DNA from: Gemmatimonadota bacterium
GTDB taxonomy: Bacteria; Gemmatimonadota; Gemmatimonadetes; Gemmatimonadales; Gemmatimonadaceae
NCBI GenBank assembly: GCA_016719105.1
Contig: JADKAQ010000019.1
Span: 62,001 to 126,000, forward strand
Length of the DNA stretch: 64,000 nucleotides
Reading direction: 5' to 3'
The notes under the pieces are model-generated. The model searched no databases, was not told where the DNA came from, and saw nothing but the letters and a program-made list of their open reading frames with translations. Made by a program: the position numbers and the translations under genes. Each line of letters opens with the position of its first letter. Position 1 is the stretch's first letter. Of this stretch, positions 25,519 through 33,603 are shown one piece after another.

Positions 25519-26626
25519 CAGCAGCAGCTCGCGTCCCGGCGGGTTGTGCGTGCGAACCCATTGGCGCGTTTCCTTCGGAGAGCACTGAGACGCGATCTGC
25601 CGCCACCGACAACGCCACCCGATCGCCGGCTGCGATCGTCGTGCCCGGCGCCGGCGTCGCCATCAGTCGCTCTGCAGCACACCGCACCACGAGCACGCTC
25701 CCTTGCACCCGCATCTGCACGCTCTCGACGACCCCGGTTCCCTCGGAACAGGGACGCGCGCTCAAGGCGTCGGCAGCACCAACCAGTGTCGCAGGGCCGC
25801 GCGCGGCCGTGGTCGGCACGGCACCAAGGGCACTCGTGAAATGCCCCGCATCGTCCACCTCGCCAACGACGATGTTGGGCAGCCCGAGAAAGCGCGCCAC
25901 CGCCACCGACGCCGGTCGGCGCAGCACCGTCGCCACCGCGTCCACCTGCGCCAGCCCCGACGGGAGCAGCACCGCCATCCGGTGCGCAAACTGCACCGCC
26001 TCGTCCACATCGTGGGTGACCACCACCACCGCGGGGCCATTCGCGTCGAGCAGCGCCACCACGGCATCGCGCACCTCACGACGCAGCGCCGGGTCGAGCG
26101 CGGCGAACGGCTCGTCCAGCAGGAGCACATCCGGCGTCGCCGCCAACGCCCGCGCCAGCGCGACGCGGTGCTTCTGCCCTCCGCTCAGCGCCGTCACCCG
26201 TCGCTCGGCAAATCCGGCAAGGTCGACGCGCGCCAGCAACCGTCGCGCCTCGACGCGTGCCTGCTCCTCACCCACCCCGCGCAAGCGCATCGGGAAGGCG
26301 ATGTTGTCCAGCACATGGAGGTGCGGAAAGAGCGCCGGCGCCTGGTGCAGGTACACGATGCCACGCTGCTCTGGCCGCAGCGCCTCCACCGCGCGCCCCT
26401 GCACGCGAATGGTCCCGCGCAGCGGCGCCACGAGTCCGGCCACCGTGCGCAGCAACGACGTCTTGCCCACCCCCGACGGCCCCACCAGCGCGAGACGTTC
26501 GCCAGGTGCAACCTCGCAGGTGATGTCGGCCAACCCGTCGCGTTCGCCGAAGCGCACGCCGAGCCCGGCGATCGTGAGCCCTGCCTCGGGACGCTTTCGG
26601 CGCGGTGGCGCCTGGTCGGCACTCAT
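25511..26626 (-). CDS. ABC importer ATP-binding protein (YnjD-like)
   Basis: This 371-residue ATPase starts at the ATG at 26626. Walker A is GPSGVGKT (49-56), the Q-loop is VYLHQAPALFPHL, the signature LSGGQ (147-151), Walker B LLLDEP (168-173) and the H-loop VVTHDVDEAVQFA. About 130 further residues form a TOBE-like regulatory region containing VQMRVQGSVLVVRCA and VALSVAADRVSVL. It energises the importer formed by the two permease genes upstream. The start overlaps the permease stop as ATGA, and its stop overlaps the CDP-alcohol phosphatidyltransferase gene. It is similar to thiamine, iron and YnjD-type ATPases; the substrate is unknown. Confidence 0.92.
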   Translation of the reverse strand: MSADQAPPRRKRPEAGLTIAGLGVRFGERDGLADITCEVAPGERLALVGPSGVGKTSLLRTVAGLVAPLRGTIRVQGRAVEALRPEQRGIVYLHQAPALFPHLHVLDNIAFPMRLRGVGEEQARVEARRLLARVDLAGFAERRVTALSGGQKHRVALARALAATPDVLLLDEPFAALDPALRREVRDAVVALLDANGPAVVVVTHDVDEAVQFAHRMAVLLPSGLAQVDAVATVLRRPASVAVARFLGLPNIVVGEVDDAGHFTSALGAVPTTAARGPATLVGAADALSARPCSEGTGVVESVQMRVQGSVLVVRCAAERLMATPAPGTTIAAGDRVALSVAADRVSVLSEGNAPMGSHAQPAGTRAAADV

Positions 26627-27417
26627 GCCACCGCCCCCGTGCGACGCGCGCCGAGGCCGACCACCCCCATCGCCAACAACGGCGGGACCGCCAGCACCAA
26701 CGCCGCTGCCGCCCCCAGCCGGTCATCCCCGGCCCGCACATACGACAGCAGCTCGACCGGGAGCGTGCGAATGCTCCCGGCCCCCACCAGCAGCGTCAGC
26801 GCGAGCTGCCCCCACGACACCAGGGCGCCGAGCACGAAGGCGTCGCGCAGCCGTGAGCGCAGCACCGGGATCGTCACGCGCCACGTCGTTTGCCAGCGCG
26901 TCGCCCCCAACGTGCGCGCTTCGTCCTCGAGCGCAAAGTCCTCCCCCTGCAGCGCCCCAACGAAGTACAGCGTGACGTAGCCGGCAGCCGGGATCAGGTG
27001 CGCGAGCATCACCCCGCCCAGCGTCCCCCCCAGCCCCAGGCGCAACGCCACCACCTGGATCCCCACGCCGAGGGCGATGGGAGGGGCCACGACCGGCAGG
27101 AAGGCCGCCGCCGTCGCCACGCGTCGCCAGCCGCCGCGTGCACGCACCAGCGCGCGCCCCGCGGCACATCCCATTGCGGTCGCCAGCACCCCCGTCCCCA
27201 GCGCCAGCAGCAGGCTCGCCACGAGGGCGCCACGCAGGCGCGGCAGCGACAACACGGCGGCGAGGGCACTCCCGTCAGCCACAACTGGCGACAGCGTCGG
27301 GTAGAGCCACGTCCGGGCCAAGGCGCGCAGCACGAGCAGCGCCACCGGGGCCAGGCTCACCGCCGCGAGCACGACGAACCAGACCGCGGCCGACACGGCG
27401 GGCCGGCGCTCCCTCAT
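26623..27417 (-). CDS. ABC importer permease, second half of a YnjC-like protein
   Basis: This 264-residue binding-protein-dependent permease starts at the ATG at 27417, which overlaps the upstream permease stop (ATGA). It has six hydrophobic segments. The cytoplasmic EAA loop that contacts the ATPase is seen as ALEDEARTLGATRWQTTWRV, followed by VTIPVLRSRLRDAFVLGALV. In E. coli YnjC one long polypeptide carries two such domains; here they are two separate genes of 279 and 264 residues in the same order. Substrate specificity is not evident. The downstream neighbour is the ATPase. Confidence 0.88.
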   Translation of the reverse strand: MRERRPAVSAAVWFVVLAAVSLAPVALLVLRALARTWLYPTLSPVVADGSALAAVLSLPRLRGALVASLLLALGTGVLATAMGCAAGRALVRARGGWRRVATAAAFLPVVAPPIALGVGIQVVALRLGLGGTLGGVMLAHLIPAAGYVTLYFVGALQGEDFALEDEARTLGATRWQTTWRVTIPVLRSRLRDAFVLGALVSWGQLALTLLVGAGSIRTLPVELLSYVRAGDDRLGAAAALVLAVPPLLAMGVVGLGARRTGAVA

Positions 27418-28253
27418 GCGTGCCCCCCGGCATCGGATGCGGTCACGCGTTCGTGCACCACCACCAGCACCATCGTCAGGAGCAACGCCAGGAGTGACAG
27501 CGCGTGCGCCGCCCCGCGACGCGCGAGGTCGGGATCGACCGCGCGCTCCTGCGTCAGCATCGACAGCGGCAACGGATCGCTCGGCGCCAGCAGCACCGCC
27601 ATCTCATACTGCCCCACGAGGAAGGCGAAGACGGCGATGACGGCTGGCGCCATCCCGCGCCACAGCAGCGGCCACGTGACGCGCCGCCATGTCTGCGACG
27701 CGTCGGCCCCCAACGAGCGGGCGGTCTCCTCGAGGGTGCGATCGCGCGAGTCGAGCACCGCGATGGCGTTGAGCAGCAGGAAGGGAAACTCCTTCCAGGC
27801 GAAGGCCAGCGTCAGGCCGATGCCCGCCGGGTCGTAGACCATCGCCGGAAACTCCGCCGGCCCATCGATCCACCCGACCGCATGCGCCGCGCGCGAGAGG
27901 AAGCCACTCTGCCCCAACAACAGGAGTGCCGCCAGCGCCCCCGCCACGTGCGGCAACGCGAGCGGGATGAGCGCCAGCTGACGCGCCAGCAGGCTCCCTC
28001 CCGCTCCGCGCGCGACCGTCACCGCCGCGGCAAAGGCCAGCGCCGTCCCCGCCCCCGCCGTCAGCAGCGTCCACCCCACGCTCCGCCACGTCTCGCCCGC
28101 ACGCAGGAGCTCGAGCCAGGTGGCAACCGTGAAGCCGCTGCTCCCCGCCCCCACCAGCCCGAGGCTCGCCGCGAGCGAGTACCCCCCACCCACCAGGACT
28201 GGCCCGGCGAGGACGGCGATCGCCACCAGCGGCGCGCGTTGCGCCGAGGTCAC
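27414..28253 (-). CDS. ABC importer permease, first half of a YnjC-like protein
   Basis: This is 279 residues from the GTG at 28253 (MTSAQRAPLVAIAVLAGPVL), chosen because it overlaps the substrate-binding-protein stop as GTGA; the longer open frame upstream does not look like protein. It contains about six membrane segments and an EAA loop, TLEETARSLGADASQTWRRV, then TWPLLWRGMAPAVIAVFAF. It pairs with the second permease to form the channel. Both overlaps suggest stoichiometric co-translation of the transporter subunits. Confidence 0.87.
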   Translation of the reverse strand: MTSAQRAPLVAIAVLAGPVLVGGGYSLAASLGLVGAGSSGFTVATWLELLRAGETWRSVGWTLLTAGAGTALAFAAAVTVARGAGGSLLARQLALIPLALPHVAGALAALLLLGQSGFLSRAAHAVGWIDGPAEFPAMVYDPAGIGLTLAFAWKEFPFLLLNAIAVLDSRDRTLEETARSLGADASQTWRRVTWPLLWRGMAPAVIAVFAFLVGQYEMAVLLAPSDPLPLSMLTQERAVDPDLARRGAAHALSLLALLLTMVLVVVHERVTASDAGGHA

Positions 28254-29560
28254 GGACCGCCCGTGCGAAAGCGGCGTCGCCAGTCCCGCAACAGGCGCTC
28301 GTGATACGCCGGGGCCACCTCGGGGCGCGCATAACGAGTGAGCGTATCGCGCGGCACGGCACGCGGGTCGCCGTCGAGCGCAGCGAACGAGGCGCGCCAC
28401 TCCGGCGGCAACGTGTGCGTCGCCAGCACGGTGCCATCGCCCCACACGTCCACCTTCGCCTTCTCCAGCTGCGCCTCGGGGGAGAGGAGGAAGTCGGCCA
28501 CGACCATCGCCCCGGCCGCGTTAGGCGCCGAGGCGGGGATCCCGACGTAGTGCGTATTCGCGATCATGCCGTCGCGCAGGACCAGCGCGCGCACGGTGGG
28601 CGGCAGCACCCCCTGCCGCGCCTTCGTCACCGCCTCGTTCTGGTTGTTGGACATCGAGAAGTCGATCTCCCCGTTGGCAAAGAGCCGATGCATCGCCGCC
28701 ACGTCAGGCGGATATGTCTCGCCGCGGCGCCAGAACGACGGCGTGACTCCCGCGAGCCAGGCAAAGAGCGTGTCACGCCCCGCCTCGTAACGGGTCGAGT
28801 CGAATCCACCGGCAAAGGTGGCCACTCCCCCGGAGAGGGCATACATCACTCCCTTGAGGAAGGTCGCGCCGGCAAAGCCTTGGTCGTGCGTGAAGCGTCC
28901 GGGGTGTGCGAGGATCCACGCGCGCAGCTCGGCCACGGTGCGCGGCGGCGTGGGTGTGCGTACGCTGTCGTAGATGAGGGCGAATTGCACCGTTCCCCAC
29001 GGCGACTCGAACCCCAGCGGCTCCTGCTCGAAGTCGCGTGCGATGATCGCCGACGCGCTGTCGACGAACCGTGCGTTGGGGAGCCGTTGGGCGAAGGGCC
29101 CCGCCAGCAGCCGTTCGTGTCGCAGGCTGGCGAAGGTCTCGCCGTTGATCCAGAGCAGGCTGGCCGTCCCGCGCGTGCGCCCCGCCTCACGCTCGACCAC
29201 GAGCGCATTGACCAGCTCCGCCCCCTGCCCGTCCACCGCTTCCAGCGAGATGCCGAAGCGCTCACGCAGCCGCGGCGCGACCCAGCCATCCACGTAGGCA
29301 TTGATCGACGGATCACCGCGCCACATCCGCCAGGTCACCGTCGTCCCGCGAGCGCGCGCCACCACCGAATCCCACGGGAGCGAGTCGAGCGCGGCAACGT
29401 CGGCCGCCCCGGCCTCGCGTGACAGACGATCCTCGCCCGCGCGATCGCCAGCCGCAGCGCCGCACGCGACCGCACCGCACGGTAGTGCGATCGCCGTCAG
29501 CCACCGCAGAATCGTGCGCCGCGTGGTCGCGCGCGGCGTGCTTGCGCTCAGTACCGCCAT
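28250..29560 (-). CDS. ABC importer substrate-binding protein (YnjB-like)
   Basis: This 436-residue exported binding protein starts at the ATG at 29560. The N-terminus has a twin-arginine-like TTRRTILRWL followed by a hydrophobic segment and a possible lipid-attachment cysteine in AVACGAAAG. The mature part shows YnjB/extracellular solute-binding type 1 features: VTWRMWRGDPSINAYVDGWV, AELVNALVVEREAGRTRG, LLWINGETFASLRHERLL, GFESPWGTVQFALIYDS and EIDFSMSNNQNEAVTKARQ. It captures the solute in the periplasm and delivers it to the two permeases downstream. The ligand is unknown. Its start overlaps the 3' end of the TonB-dependent receptor gene by 13 bases, tying outer- and inner-membrane uptake together. 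Confidence 0.88.
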   Translation of the reverse strand: MAVLSASTPRATTRRTILRWLTAIALPCGAVACGAAAGDRAGEDRLSREAGAADVAALDSLPWDSVVARARGTTVTWRMWRGDPSINAYVDGWVAPRLRERFGISLEAVDGQGAELVNALVVEREAGRTRGTASLLWINGETFASLRHERLLAGPFAQRLPNARFVDSASAIIARDFEQEPLGFESPWGTVQFALIYDSVRTPTPPRTVAELRAWILAHPGRFTHDQGFAGATFLKGVMYALSGGVATFAGGFDSTRYEAGRDTLFAWLAGVTPSFWRRGETYPPDVAAMHRLFANGEIDFSMSNNQNEAVTKARQGVLPPTVRALVLRDGMIANTHYVGIPASAPNAAGAMVVADFLLSPEAQLEKAKVDVWGDGTVLATHTLPPEWRASFAALDGDPRAVPRDTLTRYARPEVAPAYHERLLRDWRRRFRTGGP

Positions 29561-32400
29561 GCCACCGAGAACTGCACCTGTCGCGGAGGCGCTGCCGTCG
29601 TGTAGGTGATCGGGTCGCCCGGTCGCCCCACCTGCGTCGCCGACCCCCCACCGCCAAGGCCGGTGGGAAAGCCGGAGTAATTCAGCCGGTTGAACACGTT
29701 GAACGCCTCGCCGCGCACGGTGACCGTCGAGCCCCCGACGCGCAGGTCATACGCCACGCTGGCGTTCGCCAGCAGCGCCGACGGGAGCCGCTCCCCATTG
29801 CGAGGGACGCCGAAGAACCGCTGGTAGTTCCCGATGAATCCATCGCCATACGTGCCGCCGCTCCCCGTGAGGTCACGAAAGAACGCCACCCGGTTGAGCG
29901 GCATCCCCGTCTGGTAGTCGACGATGCCGCTCATGGTGAGCCCCCGCAAGGTGCGCCACGTCGCGCGCGCCGTCACCTTGTGCCGACGATCGTTGTTGGC
30001 GTCGGCGCGCTCGGCGTCAAAGTCGTTCCCCTGCGTCGCGTTGAAGTTGATGTCCTCGGTGTTGCTGATCGCGTGCGACCAGACCCAGTTGGCATCGAGC
30101 ACCAGCGTCTCGGTGAGGTCGTAACGCAGCGCCGTGTACATCCCGGCGTAGGTGCTGCGCCCGCCAGACTCGGTGGTGGTGAGCCGGCGATATCCACCCG
30201 ACACCGGCGCCACCGGGCGCGACGCGTCACCCACCGCCACCGGCACGCCCACCGAGTCGCCAGCCGCAATGCGGCGCCGCTGCGCATTGAGGTCCCACGA
30301 GCGAGGCAGGTCGCGCGTGTCGACCCACACCAGGTCCACGCTCGCGCTGGCGCGAGCGCCGAGCTGCTGCTGCACCCCCAGCGTCACCTGCGAGCTTATC
30401 GGCTGCTCGATCCCTAACGCGAACAGCTCCCGGATCTCCCGTGGCGGCAACGCGCTCCGGTCGAGGTCGACCGCGCGCGGCCCTTGCCCAAAGCGCGGCG
30501 CCTGCGCCCCGCGAAAGGTCACCGTCTGGTTGCCGTCGGGGCCAAACTGGACCGCGTCGGAATAGACCGCATACGGAAGCTTGCCGGCGAAACGCCCCAC
30601 GCCGCCGCGCACGACCGTCCCCGGCAACGCCAGCCAGTTGATCGACAGGCGGGGCTGCAGGTTGTCGAGGTCGGCCGAACTCTCCCCGCGGCTCGTGAGG
30701 TCGTCGTAGTCCCAGCGCAACCCCGCGCGAATGGTGAGGGCCGAGGTCGGGCGCCAGCGATCCTCGACAAACACGCCGTACAGCCCCTGCGTGAGGTCCA
30801 CCTGCTTCTGCGCCGCATCGATCGTGTAGCTGCGCACGAAGACGTCGGATGGGATGTCGGCGAAGCGATAGCGTCCGTTGACGCTCGGGATGTTGCCGTT
30901 GTTCACGACCTCGTACGAACCCGACGGATTGGTGGACGAGCCCGTGAGCTGGAACGACGAGAGCGCCACGTCGAATCCGGCGCGCAGTGTGTGCGCGCGC
31001 CCCAGGTGGTGTTCCATCACGTCGCGGAACTGCCACTGCAGCTCCTGCTCATCGAATATGAAGTTGCTCGACCCCACGATCCCGATCGGGATCGAGTCGC
31101 GGTCGAGGATCGTCACCTGTGGCGTATTGAAGCTGCTGCGCGTGGGCGGGAAGTCCCACCGGTAAGTCGCCAGCTGCAGTGCGGCCACGTTGCTCGAGCG
31201 CCCGCCGCGCCACGCGCTGCGGTGCGTCACCCCACTGATGCTTCCGGCGCGGATCGTCGTGATGTCGGCCTCCGGGGCCACGATCCCGCTCCCCTCACCC
31301 GCACGCGAGGCGTGGCTCATGGCGAAGCGCAGCGTCGTCGTCTGGTCGGGCGACCAGCCGTGGTCGATGCGTCCCGCCACCTTCCACGTCTCCCGCAGCT
31401 CGCGCCCCAGGAAGGTCGCACGCGCCGTGGAGCTGATGCGATCCTGGTTCTCGTTGCTGTACTCCAGCGCGCCAAAGCCGTAGGTGGTGCCGCGCCGCAA
31501 CGGCCCGCCCCATCCTCCACCAAGTTGGGTACGCCGAAAGCCATCCTGCGCGCGGCGGAAGTCGGCGGGACGTTCGCCTCCCGGCACGATGGGGGAGCGC
31601 GCATCGAACGGGATCCCGGGGCGATTGTAGGCGAACAACTCGCCCGTCCATCGCTCGCCGCCCGTGCGCGTCTCGTAATTCACCACCCCGCTCGGGCTGC
31701 GTCCGAACTCGGCGGAATAGGAGTTGGCCAGCACCTCGAGCCGAGCGAGCGCGGCGAGCGGAAACTCCACGCGCGGTCCGCCCAGGAACCCTTCGTTGTT
31801 GTCCATCCCATCGATCGTGTACTGCGTGTAGAGCGAGTTGCCACCGTTGATGCTCAGGCGCGGCGCGTCGCCGAAGAAGCCTCGAGCCTGTGCGACCCCC
31901 GGGATCGTGAAGCCTAACGCGATGGGGTCACGCCCCTCCGTGGGGAGCGCCCGCAGCTCGACCCCTTCCACCACACCGCCGGTGGCCGCGTCCGACGCGT
32001 TGAGCAGCGGGCGAGAGGGCGGGGCCACCACCTGCTGCACCGCGAGCTGCGCGAGCGGCGTGAGGGTCAACGCCAGGCGGTGTTCGCCCCCGGCCAGCAA
32101 GGGAGGAAGGACGAGCGAATCTGGAACATGGCCTGCGCGCGTTACGCGAAGGGCGAGTGCCCGCCCGGTCGCCACGCGCAGCACGAACGACCCCTGCCCG
32201 TCGGTGACGGTCGAGTCGCCGCCGATGATCGCGACCCGTGCGTCGGCGAGCGGGCGACCGGACTGCGCGCGGATCGTTCCGCGCACGCGCGCTGCGTCGC
32301 CCTGCGCCGCGGCGACAGCCGACCAGAGCGAGAGCAGCAACGGCAGTGCCCGGAAGCAGCGACGCAGCCGTTGGCGCGTCAGGAATCCAAGTGCTGGCAT
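29548..32400 (-). CDS. TonB-dependent receptor with carboxypeptidase-regulatory-like domain
   Basis: This is 950 residues from the ATG at 32400 (MPALGFLTRQRLRRCFRALP), with a signal peptide ending at AVAAAQG. A carboxypeptidase-regulatory-like beta-sandwich (about 30-115) reads RVRGTIRAQSGRPLADARVA, then DSTVTDGQGSFVLRVATG. The plug contains LSINGGNSLYTQYTIDGMDN and AEFGRSPSGVVNYETRTGG. The barrel follows and ends in the aromatic QVQFSVAWRY, as required for outer-membrane insertion. It imports a bulky or scarce ligand using TonB energy. It is the first gene of the operon leading into the YnjB-like binding protein (13-base overlap), so I infer that the receptor and the ABC importer handle the same ligand. 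Confidence 0.93.
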   Translation of the reverse strand: MPALGFLTRQRLRRCFRALPLLLSLWSAVAAAQGDAARVRGTIRAQSGRPLADARVAIIGGDSTVTDGQGSFVLRVATGRALALRVTRAGHVPDSLVLPPLLAGGEHRLALTLTPLAQLAVQQVVAPPSRPLLNASDAATGGVVEGVELRALPTEGRDPIALGFTIPGVAQARGFFGDAPRLSINGGNSLYTQYTIDGMDNNEGFLGGPRVEFPLAALARLEVLANSYSAEFGRSPSGVVNYETRTGGERWTGELFAYNRPGIPFDARSPIVPGGERPADFRRAQDGFRRTQLGGGWGGPLRRGTTYGFGALEYSNENQDRISSTARATFLGRELRETWKVAGRIDHGWSPDQTTTLRFAMSHASRAGEGSGIVAPEADITTIRAGSISGVTHRSAWRGGRSSNVAALQLATYRWDFPPTRSSFNTPQVTILDRDSIPIGIVGSSNFIFDEQELQWQFRDVMEHHLGRAHTLRAGFDVALSSFQLTGSSTNPSGSYEVVNNGNIPSVNGRYRFADIPSDVFVRSYTIDAAQKQVDLTQGLYGVFVEDRWRPTSALTIRAGLRWDYDDLTSRGESSADLDNLQPRLSINWLALPGTVVRGGVGRFAGKLPYAVYSDAVQFGPDGNQTVTFRGAQAPRFGQGPRAVDLDRSALPPREIRELFALGIEQPISSQVTLGVQQQLGARASASVDLVWVDTRDLPRSWDLNAQRRRIAAGDSVGVPVAVGDASRPVAPVSGGYRRLTTTESGGRSTYAGMYTALRYDLTETLVLDANWVWSHAISNTEDINFNATQGNDFDAERADANNDRRHKVTARATWRTLRGLTMSGIVDYQTGMPLNRVAFFRDLTGSGGTYGDGFIGNYQRFFGVPRNGERLPSALLANASVAYDLRVGGSTVTVRGEAFNVFNRLNYSGFPTGLGGGGSATQVGRPGDPITYTTAAPPRQVQFSVAWRY

Positions 32401-32641
32401 GTATCGGGACGGTGGGTCGATCAGTCGTGATGGCCGTTGGTCGGGGCGGCGCGGCGCACTCGACGGCGCGCGCGAGGGGCAAGCCACGGAGGGGGTCAAA
32501 GGTTCCCCCGTCCCCCCGGACACGCGACAAGACGCCCATCGCGCGGTAGCCGGCGTTGGGGGTGAGGCGGCGGCGCAGGTCCAGGTGCAACGGGCTGTCT
32601 TGTCCAGTACTCCCGTCGTGCGTCAGGCGTAGCTCAGGCGT

Positions 32642-32893
32642 TCATCGCAAGGACTCGTCGCGGCGCATCATCGCGCCAACGATCAGGAGTGCCACCGCTG
32701 CAGTCGACGCCACGACCATCCCCGACGCGGGAATCGCCAGCCAGGCTAGCGATTCCTTGGCGGCCCCGGTGCTCCCCAGCGACGGCACGCGGAAACCGGC
32801 CCTTAACCAGAAGACCGAGTAACCTAGACGCCCGACCCCCAACCCCAGGCTCACGAGGCGGGCGGCGAGCGGTCCGGTCCCGAGCAGGACCAC
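32642..32893 (-). CDS. hypothetical membrane protein, start uncertain
   Basis: This is an open frame of 83 residues from the GTG at 32893, possibly longer upstream, where the same frame reads TGGLGAAAIALSLVV. Hydrophobic segments lie at the beginning and at WLAIPASGMVVASTAAVALL, ending in a charged tail RRDESLR. I do not recognise a family. Its upstream part runs into the oppositely oriented small gene at 32953. It may be a truncated remnant. Confidence 0.35.
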   Translation of the reverse strand: MVLLGTGPLAARLVSLGLGVGRLGYSVFWLRAGFRVPSLGSTGAAKESLAWLAIPASGMVVASTAAVALLIVGAMMRRDESLR

Positions 32894-32952
32894 GACGAGT
32901 GAGAGGGCAATGGCCGCCGCACCCAGCCCGCCGGTCGGCGGCGAGTGCAGGG

Positions 32953-33231
32953 ATGCTGCAGGAGCTGACGCGCGGGCGTGATCTGCTTCGCCTCCTCGAC
33001 ATCATGGTGGTGCCGCGCCTTCGCGGGCAGAGCGACCAGCTGGCGGAGTGGCGCTCGATCACGCGCTTCATGCGCAAGGGCGTGGTGGAGGTGGTGCCGG
33101 GGGGCGAGGGGGGCACCGCGCCGAGCGAAGGGACCCCGAGCGGAGGGACGCCGAACGGCGGCACCGCACCGAGCGGCGGAACGCCGACGAGCTCCATTAC
33201 CCCCGACGCGCCGGTGGCGAAGGTCGCCTAA
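32953..33231 (+). CDS. small hypothetical protein with low-complexity tail
   Basis: This is 92 residues starting at the ATG at 32953, preceded by GCAGGG. The first 45 residues (MLQELTRGRDLLRLLDIMVV, PRLRGQSDQLAEWRSITRFM) look like a short helical domain with normal codon-position bias. The rest is a degenerate repeat of GGTAPSGGTP type. I do not recognise the family. The stop lies 52 bases before the DUF2188 gene on the same strand, so co-transcription is likely. It could be the C-terminal part of a longer ancestral gene. Confidence 0.45.
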   Translation: MLQELTRGRDLLRLLDIMVVPRLRGQSDQLAEWRSITRFMRKGVVEVVPGGEGGTAPSEGTPSGGTPNGGTAPSGGTPTSSITPDAPVAKVA

Positions 33232-33283
33232 CGCCAGTGCCCGACACGCCAGCAGACCATCACTTCATCTGGAGGGAATTCCT

Positions 33284-33532
33284 ATGTCTCGCAAGGAGCG
33301 CCGCAACGTGCACGTGGTCCCCGCGGGGACGCCCGGGGCCTTCATCGCTCGCATCGCCGGTGGAGCGAAGCTCTTCACCGAGCCCACCACGCAGGAGGAG
33401 GCCATTCGCCTGGCGATCGTGGAGGCAAAGGCCCGTGGGAGCGAGGTAGTGATTCACCGCCCCGACGGACGGATCCGCGACAAGGACAGATATGGGAACG
33501 ACTCACCGCGCGTGCGGGATCTCAAGCACTGA
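33284..33532 (+). CDS. DUF2188 domain protein
   Basis: This is an 82-residue protein starting at the ATG at 33284 with an excellent Shine-Dalgarno (CTGGAGGGAATTCCT). It matches DUF2188: RKERRNVHVVPAGTPGAFIA, KLFTEPTTQEEAIRLAIVEA and EVVIHRPDGRIRDKDRYGND. The family is small, soluble and of unknown function, with an HVVP..GGWAV..EGA.RA-type core and a C-terminal IRxKxSYG motif. It ends 29 bases before a strong hairpin terminator. Confidence 0.85.
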   Translation: MSRKERRNVHVVPAGTPGAFIARIAGGAKLFTEPTTQEEAIRLAIVEAKARGSEVVIHRPDGRIRDKDRYGNDSPRVRDLKH

Positions 33533-33560
33533 GATTGAGCAGGTGTGAACCGGGATGAAT

Positions 33561-33603
33561 CGGGGTCAGGGTCAACGGGAATCTGCCGTTGGTCCTGACC
33601 CCG
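33561..33603. terminator. bidirectional hairpin terminator
   Basis: Arms 33561-33578 and 33586-33603 form an 18-bp stem (two G-T type mismatches) beginning CGGGGTCAGG and closing with CTGACCCCGG, followed by TTTT on the plus strand. It lies between the DUF2188 gene (plus) and the flavin amine oxidase (minus), whose last codons overlap it. Confidence 0.75.
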
